This document shows, in pieces, positions 8,149-15,285 of a stretch of DNA of 15,487 bases. The position numbers and the translations under genes were made by a program. Position 1 is the first letter of the stretch. The number at the start of each line of letters is the position of its first letter. The notes below the pieces were generated by a model. It made no database searches, was not told where the DNA came from, and worked only from the letters and a program-made list of their open reading frames with translations. Origin of the DNA: Nitrososphaeraceae archaeon (GTDB taxonomy: Archaea; Thermoproteota; Nitrososphaeria; Nitrososphaerales; Nitrososphaeraceae); assembly GCA_025937665.1 (NCBI GenBank), contig JAICQW010000027.1:1-15487 (forward strand), given 5' to 3'.

Positions 8149-9225
8149 ATGGAGGATATAAAATTGAGAGAGTTACTTTACAATTCACGACGACATCTTT
8201 TATTTGTCCTTTTTTATCTTATTTTAAGTATATTAGTTTTTAGTAACAATGATAATTTCCATATTGAAAAAATATATGCGCATTTCTTTACTCCAAATGA
8301 AATGGCCACCTTTGTATCAATAGTTTACCAATTACAAGCAGAATTGGAGCTCGTATCAACAAACTTGGCAAACAATAACTTGTCTATGGCTCAAAACCAT
8401 GCAAACAAAGCATCTTCGCTCCTGAATCAAAGGATGTTGGCAGAAATAGCGGAGGATAATCCAAAACTAGCAGCGGATCTTAATTACAGGTTGATTCAAC
8501 TGCAGACAATATCATCAACTTCGCCAAACCAAGTACAAACCACAAATCAAGTAGTGAGTGATCTTAATTATAGGTTGAATGAAGATGCACTTGTTAGAAT
8601 GGCACAATTACAACCGGATTCTTCAAATTTATTGGAAGGCTTTACGAGGTCACTGGGGAACATGATTGGTGGAGACGATAAGGAGGTAAAAGAACAGAAT
8701 GCAAAGATTGAAGCAGTAGCATTAGCAAATGTCGTAGATAGCGTACTAATTAATTATGGCAATGCATATCAAGTTGGATTTGATATGACCAATATGTCAA
8801 ATATGGTCATGCCTAACATGAATGACAATGTAGTTCCTATGGTAAGGAATCAATCTGGTGATGTAAATTTATCTGAGACTGGTAACATGAATATGACCAT
8901 GATCAAACACTCATCGAATACTTCATCCAGTGCAATAATACATGGGAATGTAATGAATGATAGATACTCCCTGGTTAATGTGTCAAACTATCAAAGTGCT
9001 CTGGCATTAAGTGTAAAAGCATCCAAAGTCTTTAACGATAAACTCAAGTTCACTGAAATAAGCAATAAAAATGCAACTGGATATATTACCAATCTGGAAA
9101 ACGGTTTGACTCAACTCAATAATTTGGTTGCAAAAAAGGATTCTCCTCTGGATTTAATGATGATAGTTCACACCCAGATTCATCCAAATTTACTGGAGGC
9201 TTTTAGCTTACAGTTGCGTAATTAG
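8149..9225 (+). CDS. Membrane-anchored or secreted helical protein with a Met/Asn-rich segment (358 aa)
   Basis: A hydrophobic segment at residues 17-32 follows a basic start, giving a signal anchor. The next region (AHFFTPNEMATFVSIV, then QLQAELELVSTNLANNN and AQNHANKASSLL) is helical and resembles a secreted family I associate with ammonia-oxidising archaea; its function is unknown to me. Residues 213-251 hold nine Met residues (213, 216, 219, 221, 224, 231, 247, 249, 251) in an Asn-rich context, with His at 254 and 265. The C-terminal 80 residues are again helical (LALSVKASKVFNDKLKF). A GGAGG at 8151-8155 lies just after the ATG and eight bases before an in-frame TTG at 8164, so that TTG may be the true start. 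Confidence 0.75.
   Translation: MEDIKLRELLYNSRRHLLFVLFYLILSILVFSNNDNFHIEKIYAHFFTPNEMATFVSIVYQLQAELELVSTNLANNNLSMAQNHANKASSLLNQRMLAEIAEDNPKLAADLNYRLIQLQTISSTSPNQVQTTNQVVSDLNYRLNEDALVRMAQLQPDSSNLLEGFTRSLGNMIGGDDKEVKEQNAKIEAVALANVVDSVLINYGNAYQVGFDMTNMSNMVMPNMNDNVVPMVRNQSGDVNLSETGNMNMTMIKHSSNTSSSAIIHGNVMNDRYSLVNVSNYQSALALSVKASKVFNDKLKFTEISNKNATGYITNLENGLTQLNNLVAKKDSPLDLMMIVHTQIHPNLLEAFSLQLRN
8151..8155 (+). promoter_or_regulatory. Shine-Dalgarno-like GGAGG inside the annotated start region
   Basis: GGAGG lies between the ATG at 8149 and the in-frame TTG at 8164, with an eight-base spacer to the TTG. This is the spacing expected for an internal gene of an operon, and it suggests the TTG may be used. 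Confidence 0.35.
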
Positions 9226-9297
9226 TGGACATTCAAGGCTATTTCTAACTATCCTTGGTTTATCCGCGCATTGAAAGAGCGTATATGTTCACACTCA

Positions 9298-9305
9298 TTT
9301 AAATA
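9298..9305 (+). promoter_or_regulatory. TATA-like element for proline dehydrogenase
   Basis: TTTAAATA lies about 46 bases before the ATG at 9348, predicting a leader of about 20 bases. A second candidate, CATATTA (9315-9321), would give a leaderless message. Both are assigned by eye. Confidence 0.4.
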
Positions 9306-9347
9306 CAAATTGTGCATATTAGTAAAAAAGCTCACTGTGGGTAAAAC

Positions 9348-10253
9348 ATGGAAAAGAAAATATCTCATTCTCAGGATTACGATCCCGCTCTTTTAGAAAA
9401 AATGTTATTCAAGGTCTCAAAAAAATGGATAGCGGGACGTTCAAATACTGAAGCCATTAATGAAGCTAGAAAATCCAATAAATGTGGAATGTCGGCGATC
9501 CTCAATTATCTGGGTGAAGGTTATACTGAAAAGTTTCAGGTTGACAGATCCGTCTTAGAGTACTTTACCTTGCTTGATCTATTAAGGTCGAATGATATTA
9601 GAGGTAGTATTTCTGTTAAACCAACACAAATTGGTCTTTGTATTGGGTATGATCTGTGTTTAGAGAATTTTGGAAAGATTTCAAAAAAAGCAAGAGAGAG
9701 CGGACATTTCATGTGGATCGATATTGAAAATTCTGACTATGTCGAAGATACCCTGTCAATTTATCTTAGAGTTCTAGGAAATAATAAAAATACCGGCGTT
9801 GCAATTCAATCCTATTTAAGAAGGAGTTACAGTGATCTGCTACACCTTATGGAAAATTCTGCTAATTTGAGAATAGTAAAGGGGGCATATAGAGGAGAAA
9901 AAAATGAGGCATATCAATCAAATAGTGAAACAAATCAAAATTTTTCAAGACTAATGAATGTGATGCTTAAAGAGTCATCTTACAGCGGGATCGTAGCCAT
10001 TGCCACTCATGATTCTAACCTTATTAACGAAGCATTGGCATTATCTACTAAAGGATCGATAAAAATGAAAAACTTACAGTTTCAATTATTGAAAGGAGTA
10101 CGCGACGAGTTAAAACAACAATTAGTTAAGGATGGATATATGGTATCTGAGTACATGCCCTATGGTGAAAAATGGCTACACTATTCATTAAGAAGACTTA
10201 AGGAGAGAAAAAGAAATATATTTTTACTTGCCAGATCCCTTATAGAATCTTGA
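9348..10253 (+). CDS. Proline dehydrogenase
   Basis: A 301-residue monofunctional FAD enzyme that oxidises L-proline to Δ1-pyrroline-5-carboxylate and normally passes electrons to the membrane quinone pool. The TIM-barrel motifs are in order: SVKPTQIG (residues 89-96), WIDIENSDYV (123-132), the QSYLRR strand (154-159), RIVKGAYRG (175-183), ATHD (219-222), QFQLLKGVRDEL (244-255), EYMPYGEKW (268-276) and the substrate-binding Y-x-x-RR-x-x-E helix (Tyr279, Arg282, Arg283, Glu286). The length matches the short bacterial and archaeal form, without the DNA-binding or aldehyde dehydrogenase parts of PutA. It stands directly before the gene for the next enzyme, 103 bases from that gene's ATG. The other gene seems to have its own TATA box, so the pair need not be a single operon. 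Confidence 0.95.
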   Translation: MEKKISHSQDYDPALLEKMLFKVSKKWIAGRSNTEAINEARKSNKCGMSAILNYLGEGYTEKFQVDRSVLEYFTLLDLLRSNDIRGSISVKPTQIGLCIGYDLCLENFGKISKKARESGHFMWIDIENSDYVEDTLSIYLRVLGNNKNTGVAIQSYLRRSYSDLLHLMENSANLRIVKGAYRGEKNEAYQSNSETNQNFSRLMNVMLKESSYSGIVAIATHDSNLINEALALSTKGSIKMKNLQFQLLKGVRDELKQQLVKDGYMVSEYMPYGEKWLHYSLRRLKERKRNIFLLARSLIES

Positions 10254-10324
10254 TTCTCTATAGTTACTCGATTCAATTAATGTACATCATCCAGCACTCC
10301 CGGGATGACTGCGCCATTTTGAGC

Positions 10325-10335
10325 TTTTTAATTAA
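10325..10335 (+). promoter_or_regulatory. TATA box for the P5C dehydrogenase gene
   Basis: TTTTTAATTAA is centred about 27 bases before the ATG at 10357. It suggests separate, leaderless transcription of this gene, and it selects the ATG at 10357 over the GTG at 10339. Confidence 0.55.
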
Positions 10336-10356
10336 TGAGTGTGTGGGATAAACAGC

Positions 10357-11925
10357 ATGGTATTTAAAAACGAAGATACGTTTCAGACCTTTCTTGATGC
10401 TAATAATGAGTATCGATTTCATAAATTATATGATAATGCGATTGATCAGGTTTCTTCGGAATTTGGAAAAACTTATCCTATTCTTATTGACGGTAAAAGA
10501 ATATCTACTTCACAAACTATGATTCGGAGTTCTCCAACGGACAGAAGACTCACTTTGGGATACATTGCGAAAGGTAACTCAACGCATGCGAAAAAAGCAA
10601 TTCAGGCGGCAAGCATTGCATTTGAAAAGTGGAGTATGATGGATTATAGAAAAAGAGTAAAGTTGTTTAGGAAGACAGGTGCCATTATGAAGCGACGTAA
10701 ATTCGAGTTAGCAGCGTGGCTTACATTCGAAAACGGGAAGAATAGATATGAATCAATAGCAGATATTGATGAAGCAATTGATTTTATCATGTTCTATTCT
10801 GATGAGATGCAGAAAAACAATGGATTCGTTACTAGAAAAGGGAGTAGTAAAAATGAACAGAATACAAGTATAATGAAGCCATACGGGGTATGGGCTGTTA
10901 TTGCTCCATTTAATTTTCCTGCAGCAATTTTAGTAGGGATGAGTGTTGGTGCACTTATCACTGGTAACACGGTTGTTATAAAACCAGCGAGCGATACTCC
11001 AATCATAGGTTATAAGATTGTTCAAATTATGATTGAAGCTGGCATTCCTAATGGAGTAATAAATTTTGTTCCAGGATCAGGTGCAGAAATAGGTAAAGTA
11101 ATTATTGAAAGCAAAGATGTGGCCGGTATTGTATTTACTGGATCAAGAAAGGTTGGTTATATGCTAATGAGCGAATCAAGTAAGACAAAGACTCGTCCAA
11201 TAATTGCCGAATTAGGAGGAAAAAACGCAACTATCGTGACTGATACGGCGAATCTAGACATAGCAGCCGAGGGTATCGCTAAGGCTGCATTTTCATTTTC
11301 AGGACAAAAATGTAGTGCGTGTTCCCGTGTTTATGTTCAAAAAAATGTCAAATCTGAGTTTTTATCAAAACTGGTCGAAAAAACAAAAAAGCTGACAGTA
11401 GAAAATCCTAAAGAGCGAGATAGTTTCGTAGGACCAGTAATAAACTTGAATGCATATAATAATTTCAAAAAGTTTTCTAAACTTGCCTTAAATGATGGTA
11501 ACATTTTAACAGGAGGATCGGTTATAACAAATAAAGACTTTAAACATGGGTATTATGTCCAACCTACGATCGTAGAGGGATTGCCAACAGACAACTCTTT
11601 ACTAAAAAAGGAACTATTTGTTCCTATTTTGTGTATCACGGAATACGACAAGTTTGAGCAAGCAATTAAGATGACAAATCAGTCAGAGTATGGACTTACA
11701 TCAGGAATTTATAGCAAGAGGAAGAAGGAAATTTCGAAATTTCTTCAGGATATCGAAGCGGGAGTTGTTTATGTAAACAGGAAAAAAAGTTCCACGACAG
11801 GTGCGATGGTGGGACGTCAATCCTTTGGGGGCTGGAAAGATTCTGGAACTACAGGAAAAGGTACAGGGGGAAGATATTATCTTACACAGTTTATGCGCGA
11901 ACAAAGTCAAACCATTATCAAATAG
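10357..11925 (+). CDS. Δ1-Pyrroline-5-carboxylate (glutamate-semialdehyde) dehydrogenase
   Basis: A 522-residue NAD(P)-dependent aldehyde dehydrogenase that oxidises glutamate semialdehyde to glutamate, completing proline degradation. Marks are the PYGVWAVIAPFNFP segment with the oxyanion Asn (residue 186), VVIKPASDTP with the cofactor Lys 209, FTGSRKVG, AELGGKN with the general-base Glu 285, and SGQKCSACSR with the nucleophile Cys 319. The C-terminal STTGAMVGRQSFGGWKDSGT is typical of the P5CDH branch. The frame reaches back to a GTG at 10339, but the ATG at 10357 fits the TATA box. Another ATG at 10335 is out of frame. P5CDH could also take semialdehyde made from ornithine by an aminotransferase. 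The neighbouring class III enzyme might supply that, although its motifs look more lysine-like. Confidence 0.95.
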   Translation: MVFKNEDTFQTFLDANNEYRFHKLYDNAIDQVSSEFGKTYPILIDGKRISTSQTMIRSSPTDRRLTLGYIAKGNSTHAKKAIQAASIAFEKWSMMDYRKRVKLFRKTGAIMKRRKFELAAWLTFENGKNRYESIADIDEAIDFIMFYSDEMQKNNGFVTRKGSSKNEQNTSIMKPYGVWAVIAPFNFPAAILVGMSVGALITGNTVVIKPASDTPIIGYKIVQIMIEAGIPNGVINFVPGSGAEIGKVIIESKDVAGIVFTGSRKVGYMLMSESSKTKTRPIIAELGGKNATIVTDTANLDIAAEGIAKAAFSFSGQKCSACSRVYVQKNVKSEFLSKLVEKTKKLTVENPKERDSFVGPVINLNAYNNFKKFSKLALNDGNILTGGSVITNKDFKHGYYVQPTIVEGLPTDNSLLKKELFVPILCITEYDKFEQAIKMTNQSEYGLTSGIYSKRKKEISKFLQDIEAGVVYVNRKKSSTTGAMVGRQSFGGWKDSGTTGKGTGGRYYLTQFMREQSQTIIK

Positions 11926-12182
11926 ATCCTAGGTCAAACAGAAAGAGCGTACATAAAACCATAGCATATCTGGAAGTAGAATAATATTACTGGTAGGAGA
12001 TTTTGGTTAATGAAACAAGAACAGCAACCAACAGTAACCCACCAGTTGTGTTTAGGCGTTAATCCATCATGAACAACAAATTATATAAGGATCTGATGAA
12101 TCATGAATCAACCAAGTGCTTCTATTGACATCTTAATCTCATTGGAATTCTGTCCTTACAATTCTGCCGCATTCGCATGACT
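11926..12182. other. Intergenic region between convergent genes
   Basis: About 257 AT-rich bases. Only very short ORFs are visible (for example 20 codons at 12010), with no family signal. I see no tRNA and no strong hairpin. Confidence 0.5.
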
Positions 12183-12668
12183 TCATTCTTTGTAACAACT
12201 ACCTCCTCCTATCTTCTGATAATATTTTTGATGATACTCTTCAGCTGGATAAAATATGGATGCTGGAACAATTTCGGTAACTATTTTGTTCTGAAACTTC
12301 GAACCATCCAGCTCTTGCTTCACTCGCTTAGCAATTTTTTCTTGCTCTAGAGTATGAAAGAATATTGAAGAACGATACTGAGTTCCTATATCAGGACCTT
12401 GTCTATTTACAGTAGTTGGATTGTGTAATGACCAAAATAATTCTAGTAGCTCTTTATACGAAATTTCTTTAGGATCGTACTTTAGCTGTATGGCTTCAGC
12501 ATGTCCTGTTCTATCGGTGCAAACATCCTCGTATGTTGGATTCGTAAGATTCCCTCCAGTGTATCCAACTCTTGTTGATTTTACTCCTCTTACCTTCATG
12601 AACGCATCCTCAACGCCCCAGAAACAGCCAGCAGCAAAGGTAGCAATTTCAAGACTATTCTCATTCAT
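12183..12668 (-). CDS. msrA: Peptide-methionine (S)-S-oxide reductase MsrA
   Basis: A 161-residue cytoplasmic repair enzyme that reduces methionine-S-sulfoxide in oxidised proteins and is recycled by thioredoxin. The catalytic GCFWG has its Cys at residue 15. Substrate-binding motifs GHAEA (55-59), GPDIGTQYRS (91-100) and EEYHQKYYQK (143-152) are intact. A C-terminal Cys at 158 in GGGSCYKE is the likely resolving Cys. The length is normal for a stand-alone MsrA. No MsrB is in the window. The ATG at 12668 leads directly into the family N-terminus. The gene is transcribed alone or follows the zinc-ribbon gene, with a 98-base gap. Confidence 0.97.
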   Translation of the reverse strand: MNENSLEIATFAAGCFWGVEDAFMKVRGVKSTRVGYTGGNLTNPTYEDVCTDRTGHAEAIQLKYDPKEISYKELLELFWSLHNPTTVNRQGPDIGTQYRSSIFFHTLEQEKIAKRVKQELDGSKFQNKIVTEIVPASIFYPAEEYHQKYYQKIGGGSCYKE

Positions 12669-12766
12669 ACTATGTTCTATCCTATGATGGTCCTAAAACC
12701 TTTTTCCAGTTCTGTTAAGATTTGTATGTTTTCAAATATAACGCAATCATAATTGTCGTATTAGAT

Positions 12767-12931
12767 TTACTTTCGTGATCTGATTGGTTTGGATCTGAGG
12801 TGAAGATGACAACAAGGGCAAAACGAGCCATCATGAAAGAAATACACCGAACATCTTCTACAATATTTTACCCCATCACTGTATCTTGCACCTAATATTC
12901 CTATTTCATCACAAATACGTCTACAACCCAT
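12767..12931 (-). CDS. Small zinc-ribbon-like protein (54 aa)
   Basis: An ATG-started, 54-residue Cys-rich protein. Cys residues are at 3, 7, 24, 27, 38, 40 and 41. CRRC (24-27) and CPCC (38-41) form a classic pair of zinc knuckles, and the C-terminus is basic (HLRSKPIRSRK). Small proteins ending in a CPCC-x-x-x-LR-[ST]-[KR]-P pattern are, to my knowledge, common in Thaumarchaeota; their function is unknown, and nucleic-acid binding is a fair guess. A near-ideal TATA box lies 27 bases upstream, so the gene is probably leaderless. It fills what would otherwise look like an empty gap of nearly 400 bases. Confidence 0.8.
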   Translation of the reverse strand: MGCRRICDEIGILGARYSDGVKYCRRCSVYFFHDGSFCPCCHLHLRSKPIRSRK

Positions 12932-12946
12932 CGTATAGCTTACTCG

Positions 12947-12960
12947 TTTTATTTTATAAT
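12947..12960 (-). promoter_or_regulatory. Strong TATA box for the zinc-ribbon gene
   Basis: On the minus strand this reads ATTATAAAATAAAA. The TATAAAA core begins 27 bases before the ATG at 12931, predicting transcription from the start codon itself. It is the best archaeal TATA match in the window. Confidence 0.65.
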
Positions 12961-13060
12961 GGGGAACATACCTACCAGGGAGTGGGTGTTATGAAAATGA
13001 AATATCAAAAATGCTTTGATTTCTAGAATGTAATGACGAAAAGATAGAAGACGGATTGTT

Positions 13061-13870
13061 TCAAATGTAAACGTTATCCTTGACTAATTTTTGCAGTTTT
13101 CCTATTGCCTCTATTAGGGGTTGATTGGTACTAAAGATGAGCAGCGTATGTTCTCCCGTCTTATTATCCGGCCAGAATCTGCCCTCACAATAGGAGCAAG
13201 TATTATAGTTAAAATTATACTTGCTTAGAATATTAAAGCCGTTCTTTGGAAATTCGCTTTCATAATAACCCAACCATCCTGGGTGCACTATTCCATCATT
13301 ATCTAATTTATTTGATACTTCATGAGACGGAGAATAAAATCCGCCCACTATTTCATTTCCAGTAGAGTTTTCTTCTGTCACAGTGATGCTGCCTTTCATC
13401 CAATCATACTCAGTATCAATAATAGAGTAATTTCCTGGTGGCAATACTTTTGAATTCGATGCATCAGCATACTCCATTTTTCCAGTGGAATAAATTACAT
13501 TTCCAGAGCTATCTTCCAGATTTATCGTGTGAGGATGAGGTGTATTCCAAGGAGCATCTGCATTGAGGAATACAATTGCTGTTCCTCTGGGAAGAACTAT
13601 GTGAGTTGGTACGAAATATGGATTATGGTCTGTGAGAAGTTTATGCTTTTCTTCAGACCAATCCTCATGAGCTTCATTAGCTATGAGAACAACGAAATAG
13701 CCAACAGATTTCGGTAAATGCATAGTTTCTGTATCATAAATAGACTTCGCCTCTGGAATTTCTGATGATTCTTGTACTCCTGCATGTGAACTGTTACTAG
13801 CATTCATAAATACTATTACTGCAAGCAAATATATTGAAACAACGAAAATGGATTTTTTAGATTTATTCAT
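13061..13870 (-). CDS. Exported cupredoxin-fold protein without the type-1 Cys ligand
   Basis: A 269-residue protein from the ATG at 13870; the frame begins with a TTG two codons earlier. A signal peptide covers residues 5-24. A cupredoxin-like domain (about 86-166) shows HIVLPRGTAIVFLNADAPW, the His-containing TPHPHTINL (His112, His114) and LPPGNYSI, and ends in EYDWMKGSITV. In plastocyanin-like proteins the matching end is Y-x-C-x-x-H-x-x-M-x-G. Here only the Met (158) and Gly remain, and Cys and His are replaced. A C-terminal region (about 176-269) contains HPGWLGYYE, a CSYC pair (225, 228) and GRFWPDN. It is extracytoplasmic. Mononuclear blue-copper electron transfer is therefore unlikely, but metal binding through the His pair or the CxxC is possible. 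It lies 24 bases after the next upstream gene on the same strand. Confidence 0.78.
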   Translation of the reverse strand: MNKSKKSIFVVSIYLLAVIVFMNASNSSHAGVQESSEIPEAKSIYDTETMHLPKSVGYFVVLIANEAHEDWSEEKHKLLTDHNPYFVPTHIVLPRGTAIVFLNADAPWNTPHPHTINLEDSSGNVIYSTGKMEYADASNSKVLPPGNYSIIDTEYDWMKGSITVTEENSTGNEIVGGFYSPSHEVSNKLDNDGIVHPGWLGYYESEFPKNGFNILSKYNFNYNTCSYCEGRFWPDNKTGEHTLLIFSTNQPLIEAIGKLQKLVKDNVYI

Positions 13871-13894
13871 ATTCAACTTAGGTTCTAAATTACG

Positions 13895-14233
13895 TCACTT
13901 CGTTTCTTTCTCTGATATGTGTTTATCATTCCAATGGATCACAAACTCTTCGATGTTGTCCTCGAATTTTTTTATTGATCGCATTAAAAAGGAATGCCCA
14001 AATTCCCAACCCAATCTATCGCACTCTAAACATTCATTTTCATAATGGGAAGAAAAACCATGTGCTTCTCCTACTATGCATTTCGAGGGACTATCTAAAG
14101 TAAAGTAAAGCCTCCACCAAGCCAATGACAATGGAAACGGAAACCCTTCTTGTCTCAAACTCATGATCTTATTTGCCCACTTAGGAGCAATTTCATGAAA
14201 TCCTTCAGTAAGTGTATATATTCTTTGGAACAA
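13895..14233 (-). CDS. Small Cys-containing hypothetical protein (112 aa)
   Basis: Translation from a TTG at 14233, the only usable start before an in-frame stop at 14240-14242, gives 112 residues. A TATA-like CTTAATAATA (about 14257-14266) fits a start near 14233. The protein is soluble and aromatic-rich (FPFPLSLAWWRLYF), with a central SKCIVGEAHGF, a CLEC pair (Cys68, Cys71), then WEFGHSF. The three Cys and neighbouring His residues could bind a metal. I cannot name the family. It precedes the cupredoxin-like gene by 24 bases, so the two may be co-transcribed. Confidence 0.65.
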   Translation of the reverse strand: MFQRIYTLTEGFHEIAPKWANKIMSLRQEGFPFPLSLAWWRLYFTLDSPSKCIVGEAHGFSSHYENECLECDRLGWEFGHSFLMRSIKKFEDNIEEFVIHWNDKHISEKETK

Positions 14234-14267
14234 GTCATATTATTCTACTTGTGGGGTATTATTAAGT

Positions 14268-14414
14268 ATTAAAGTATACGTAAAACTGGTTAATAAGGAC
14301 GAACTTTATCCAGAAGTAGATAAATTTGCTCATAATGATATTGATGAAGAAGGAATTGCTCAGTCCCTTTTACCTTACATTAAATCATTGAATGAAATCT
14401 ATTCAGTAATATAA
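14268..14414 (+). pseudogene. Coding-like stretch without a start codon (48 codons)
   Basis: From an ATT at 14268 to the TAA at 14412-14414 the frame reads as a plausible acidic protein end (VYVKLVNKDELYPEVDKF, then HNDIDEEGIAQSLL and PYIKSLNEIYSVI). No ATG, GTG or TTG precedes it in frame back to the stop at 14196. It is either the 3' remnant of a lost gene, a gene with an unusual start, or chance. It sits between two minus-strand genes. Confidence 0.3.
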
Positions 14415-14455
14415 CCTAGATCTAGTTGTCACTAATAATACGCTTTGCATAATTT

Positions 14456-14979
14456 TTAGGGTACTTGGATTTTTTCCCTGCCAAAATACGATCTTACGTT
14501 TAGTCTGCATAGATACCAAAGAATAACTCCATATATGGTAAATCCCACTATGGCTCCACCTATACTTGCTGCGTCTACTCCCATACCCAGTAACGCAATA
14601 ACCATAACATTGAGAATGATGGAAATTACCGTGAGTATAAGTGCACCAAACCAAGCCCATCCTTTGCCTTCAAAAGACCCCAGCTGACTAAAATACTTGC
14701 AATTCCTTCCGCTATTAGAAAAATACCAAATATGAAGAAGGACCCAGATAATCTCTTAAGTTCATTTAATCCCGTTGCAATATCAGTACTGTTAACATCT
14801 GGTAACTCTTCATCTTCAAGAATATCGGCAATATCAGTTTCACTAACCTGACTAAACTGACTAAAAATAGGACCTATTATCACCATGCCGGTGCCTAAGA
14901 TTATACCGATAATGCCACCAATTATTCCAAGAATGCCTAATATAGTAACACCGTCAGGTCGTTTTCGTTCTGCTTGCAA
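14456..14979 (-). pseudogene. Four-helix membrane protein gene split by a one-base frameshift
   Basis: The 5' part starts at a TTG at 14979 (QAERKRPDGVTILGILGIIG) and gives two membrane segments with an acidic loop between them. Its frame then runs past the expected LLKxKGWAW motif into an early stop at 14626. Moving one base within about 14662-14672 continues the protein as KGWAWFGALILTVISIILN, a third helix, then a fourth (GGAIVGFTIYGVILWYL) and a natural tail (NVRSYFGREKIQVP, stop at 14456). The whole span is 524 bases, one short of 175 codons, so one base is missing, probably a G in the AAGGC run. The intact protein would be 174 residues. Small membrane proteins starting RPxGVTIL are, to my knowledge, frequent in Thaumarchaeota, with no known function. 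The shift may be a true mutation or an assembly error. Confidence 0.75.
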
Positions 14980-15285
14980 ATTAATTATTGCGTAATTATC
15001 GCAGAATAAATGTGTTAATGGTGATTAACAGTTAATAAAATACCTTTTATCCTTCTCTTATACATTATCGGCGTTCTAAATAGGTGGTAACTCAGGGGTT
15101 GGAATGGTTCTGTAACGTCTATATCAGAATATTAAGTACATCTGCATATAGTGTCACAACATCAAATATTTGATAGAAAGATTTAATCTTTTATCTTTTG
15201 ATAATCATATTAGTAACAAAAGATTCGATCTAAACTAGATGTATGTCTTTTCCTTAAAAGTTAATGGATATACATTTGTATATTC
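14980..15285. other. Intergenic stretch with one small inverted repeat
   Basis: About 306 AT-rich bases. The only structure I see is an 8-bp perfect inverted repeat, ATCTTTTG (15193-15200) with CAAAAGAT (15217-15224), separated by 16 bases. It could be a weak hairpin or a regulator site. I see no RNA gene and no convincing protein. Confidence 0.4.

Noticed and set aside
12010..12072. 20-codon ORF between the P5CDH and msrA genes
   Set aside because: Too short, with no family signal and no TATA box at a suitable distance.
14416..14425. Perfect 10-bp palindrome CTAGATCTAG as a regulatory site
   Set aside because: A single short palindrome, placed downstream of any likely start, with no second copy seen in the window.
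14403..14660. An 85-residue minus-strand ORF as a separate gene
   Set aside because: Its product is Ser/His/Tyr-rich and unlike any protein. The overlapping frame encodes the natural second half of the frameshifted membrane protein.
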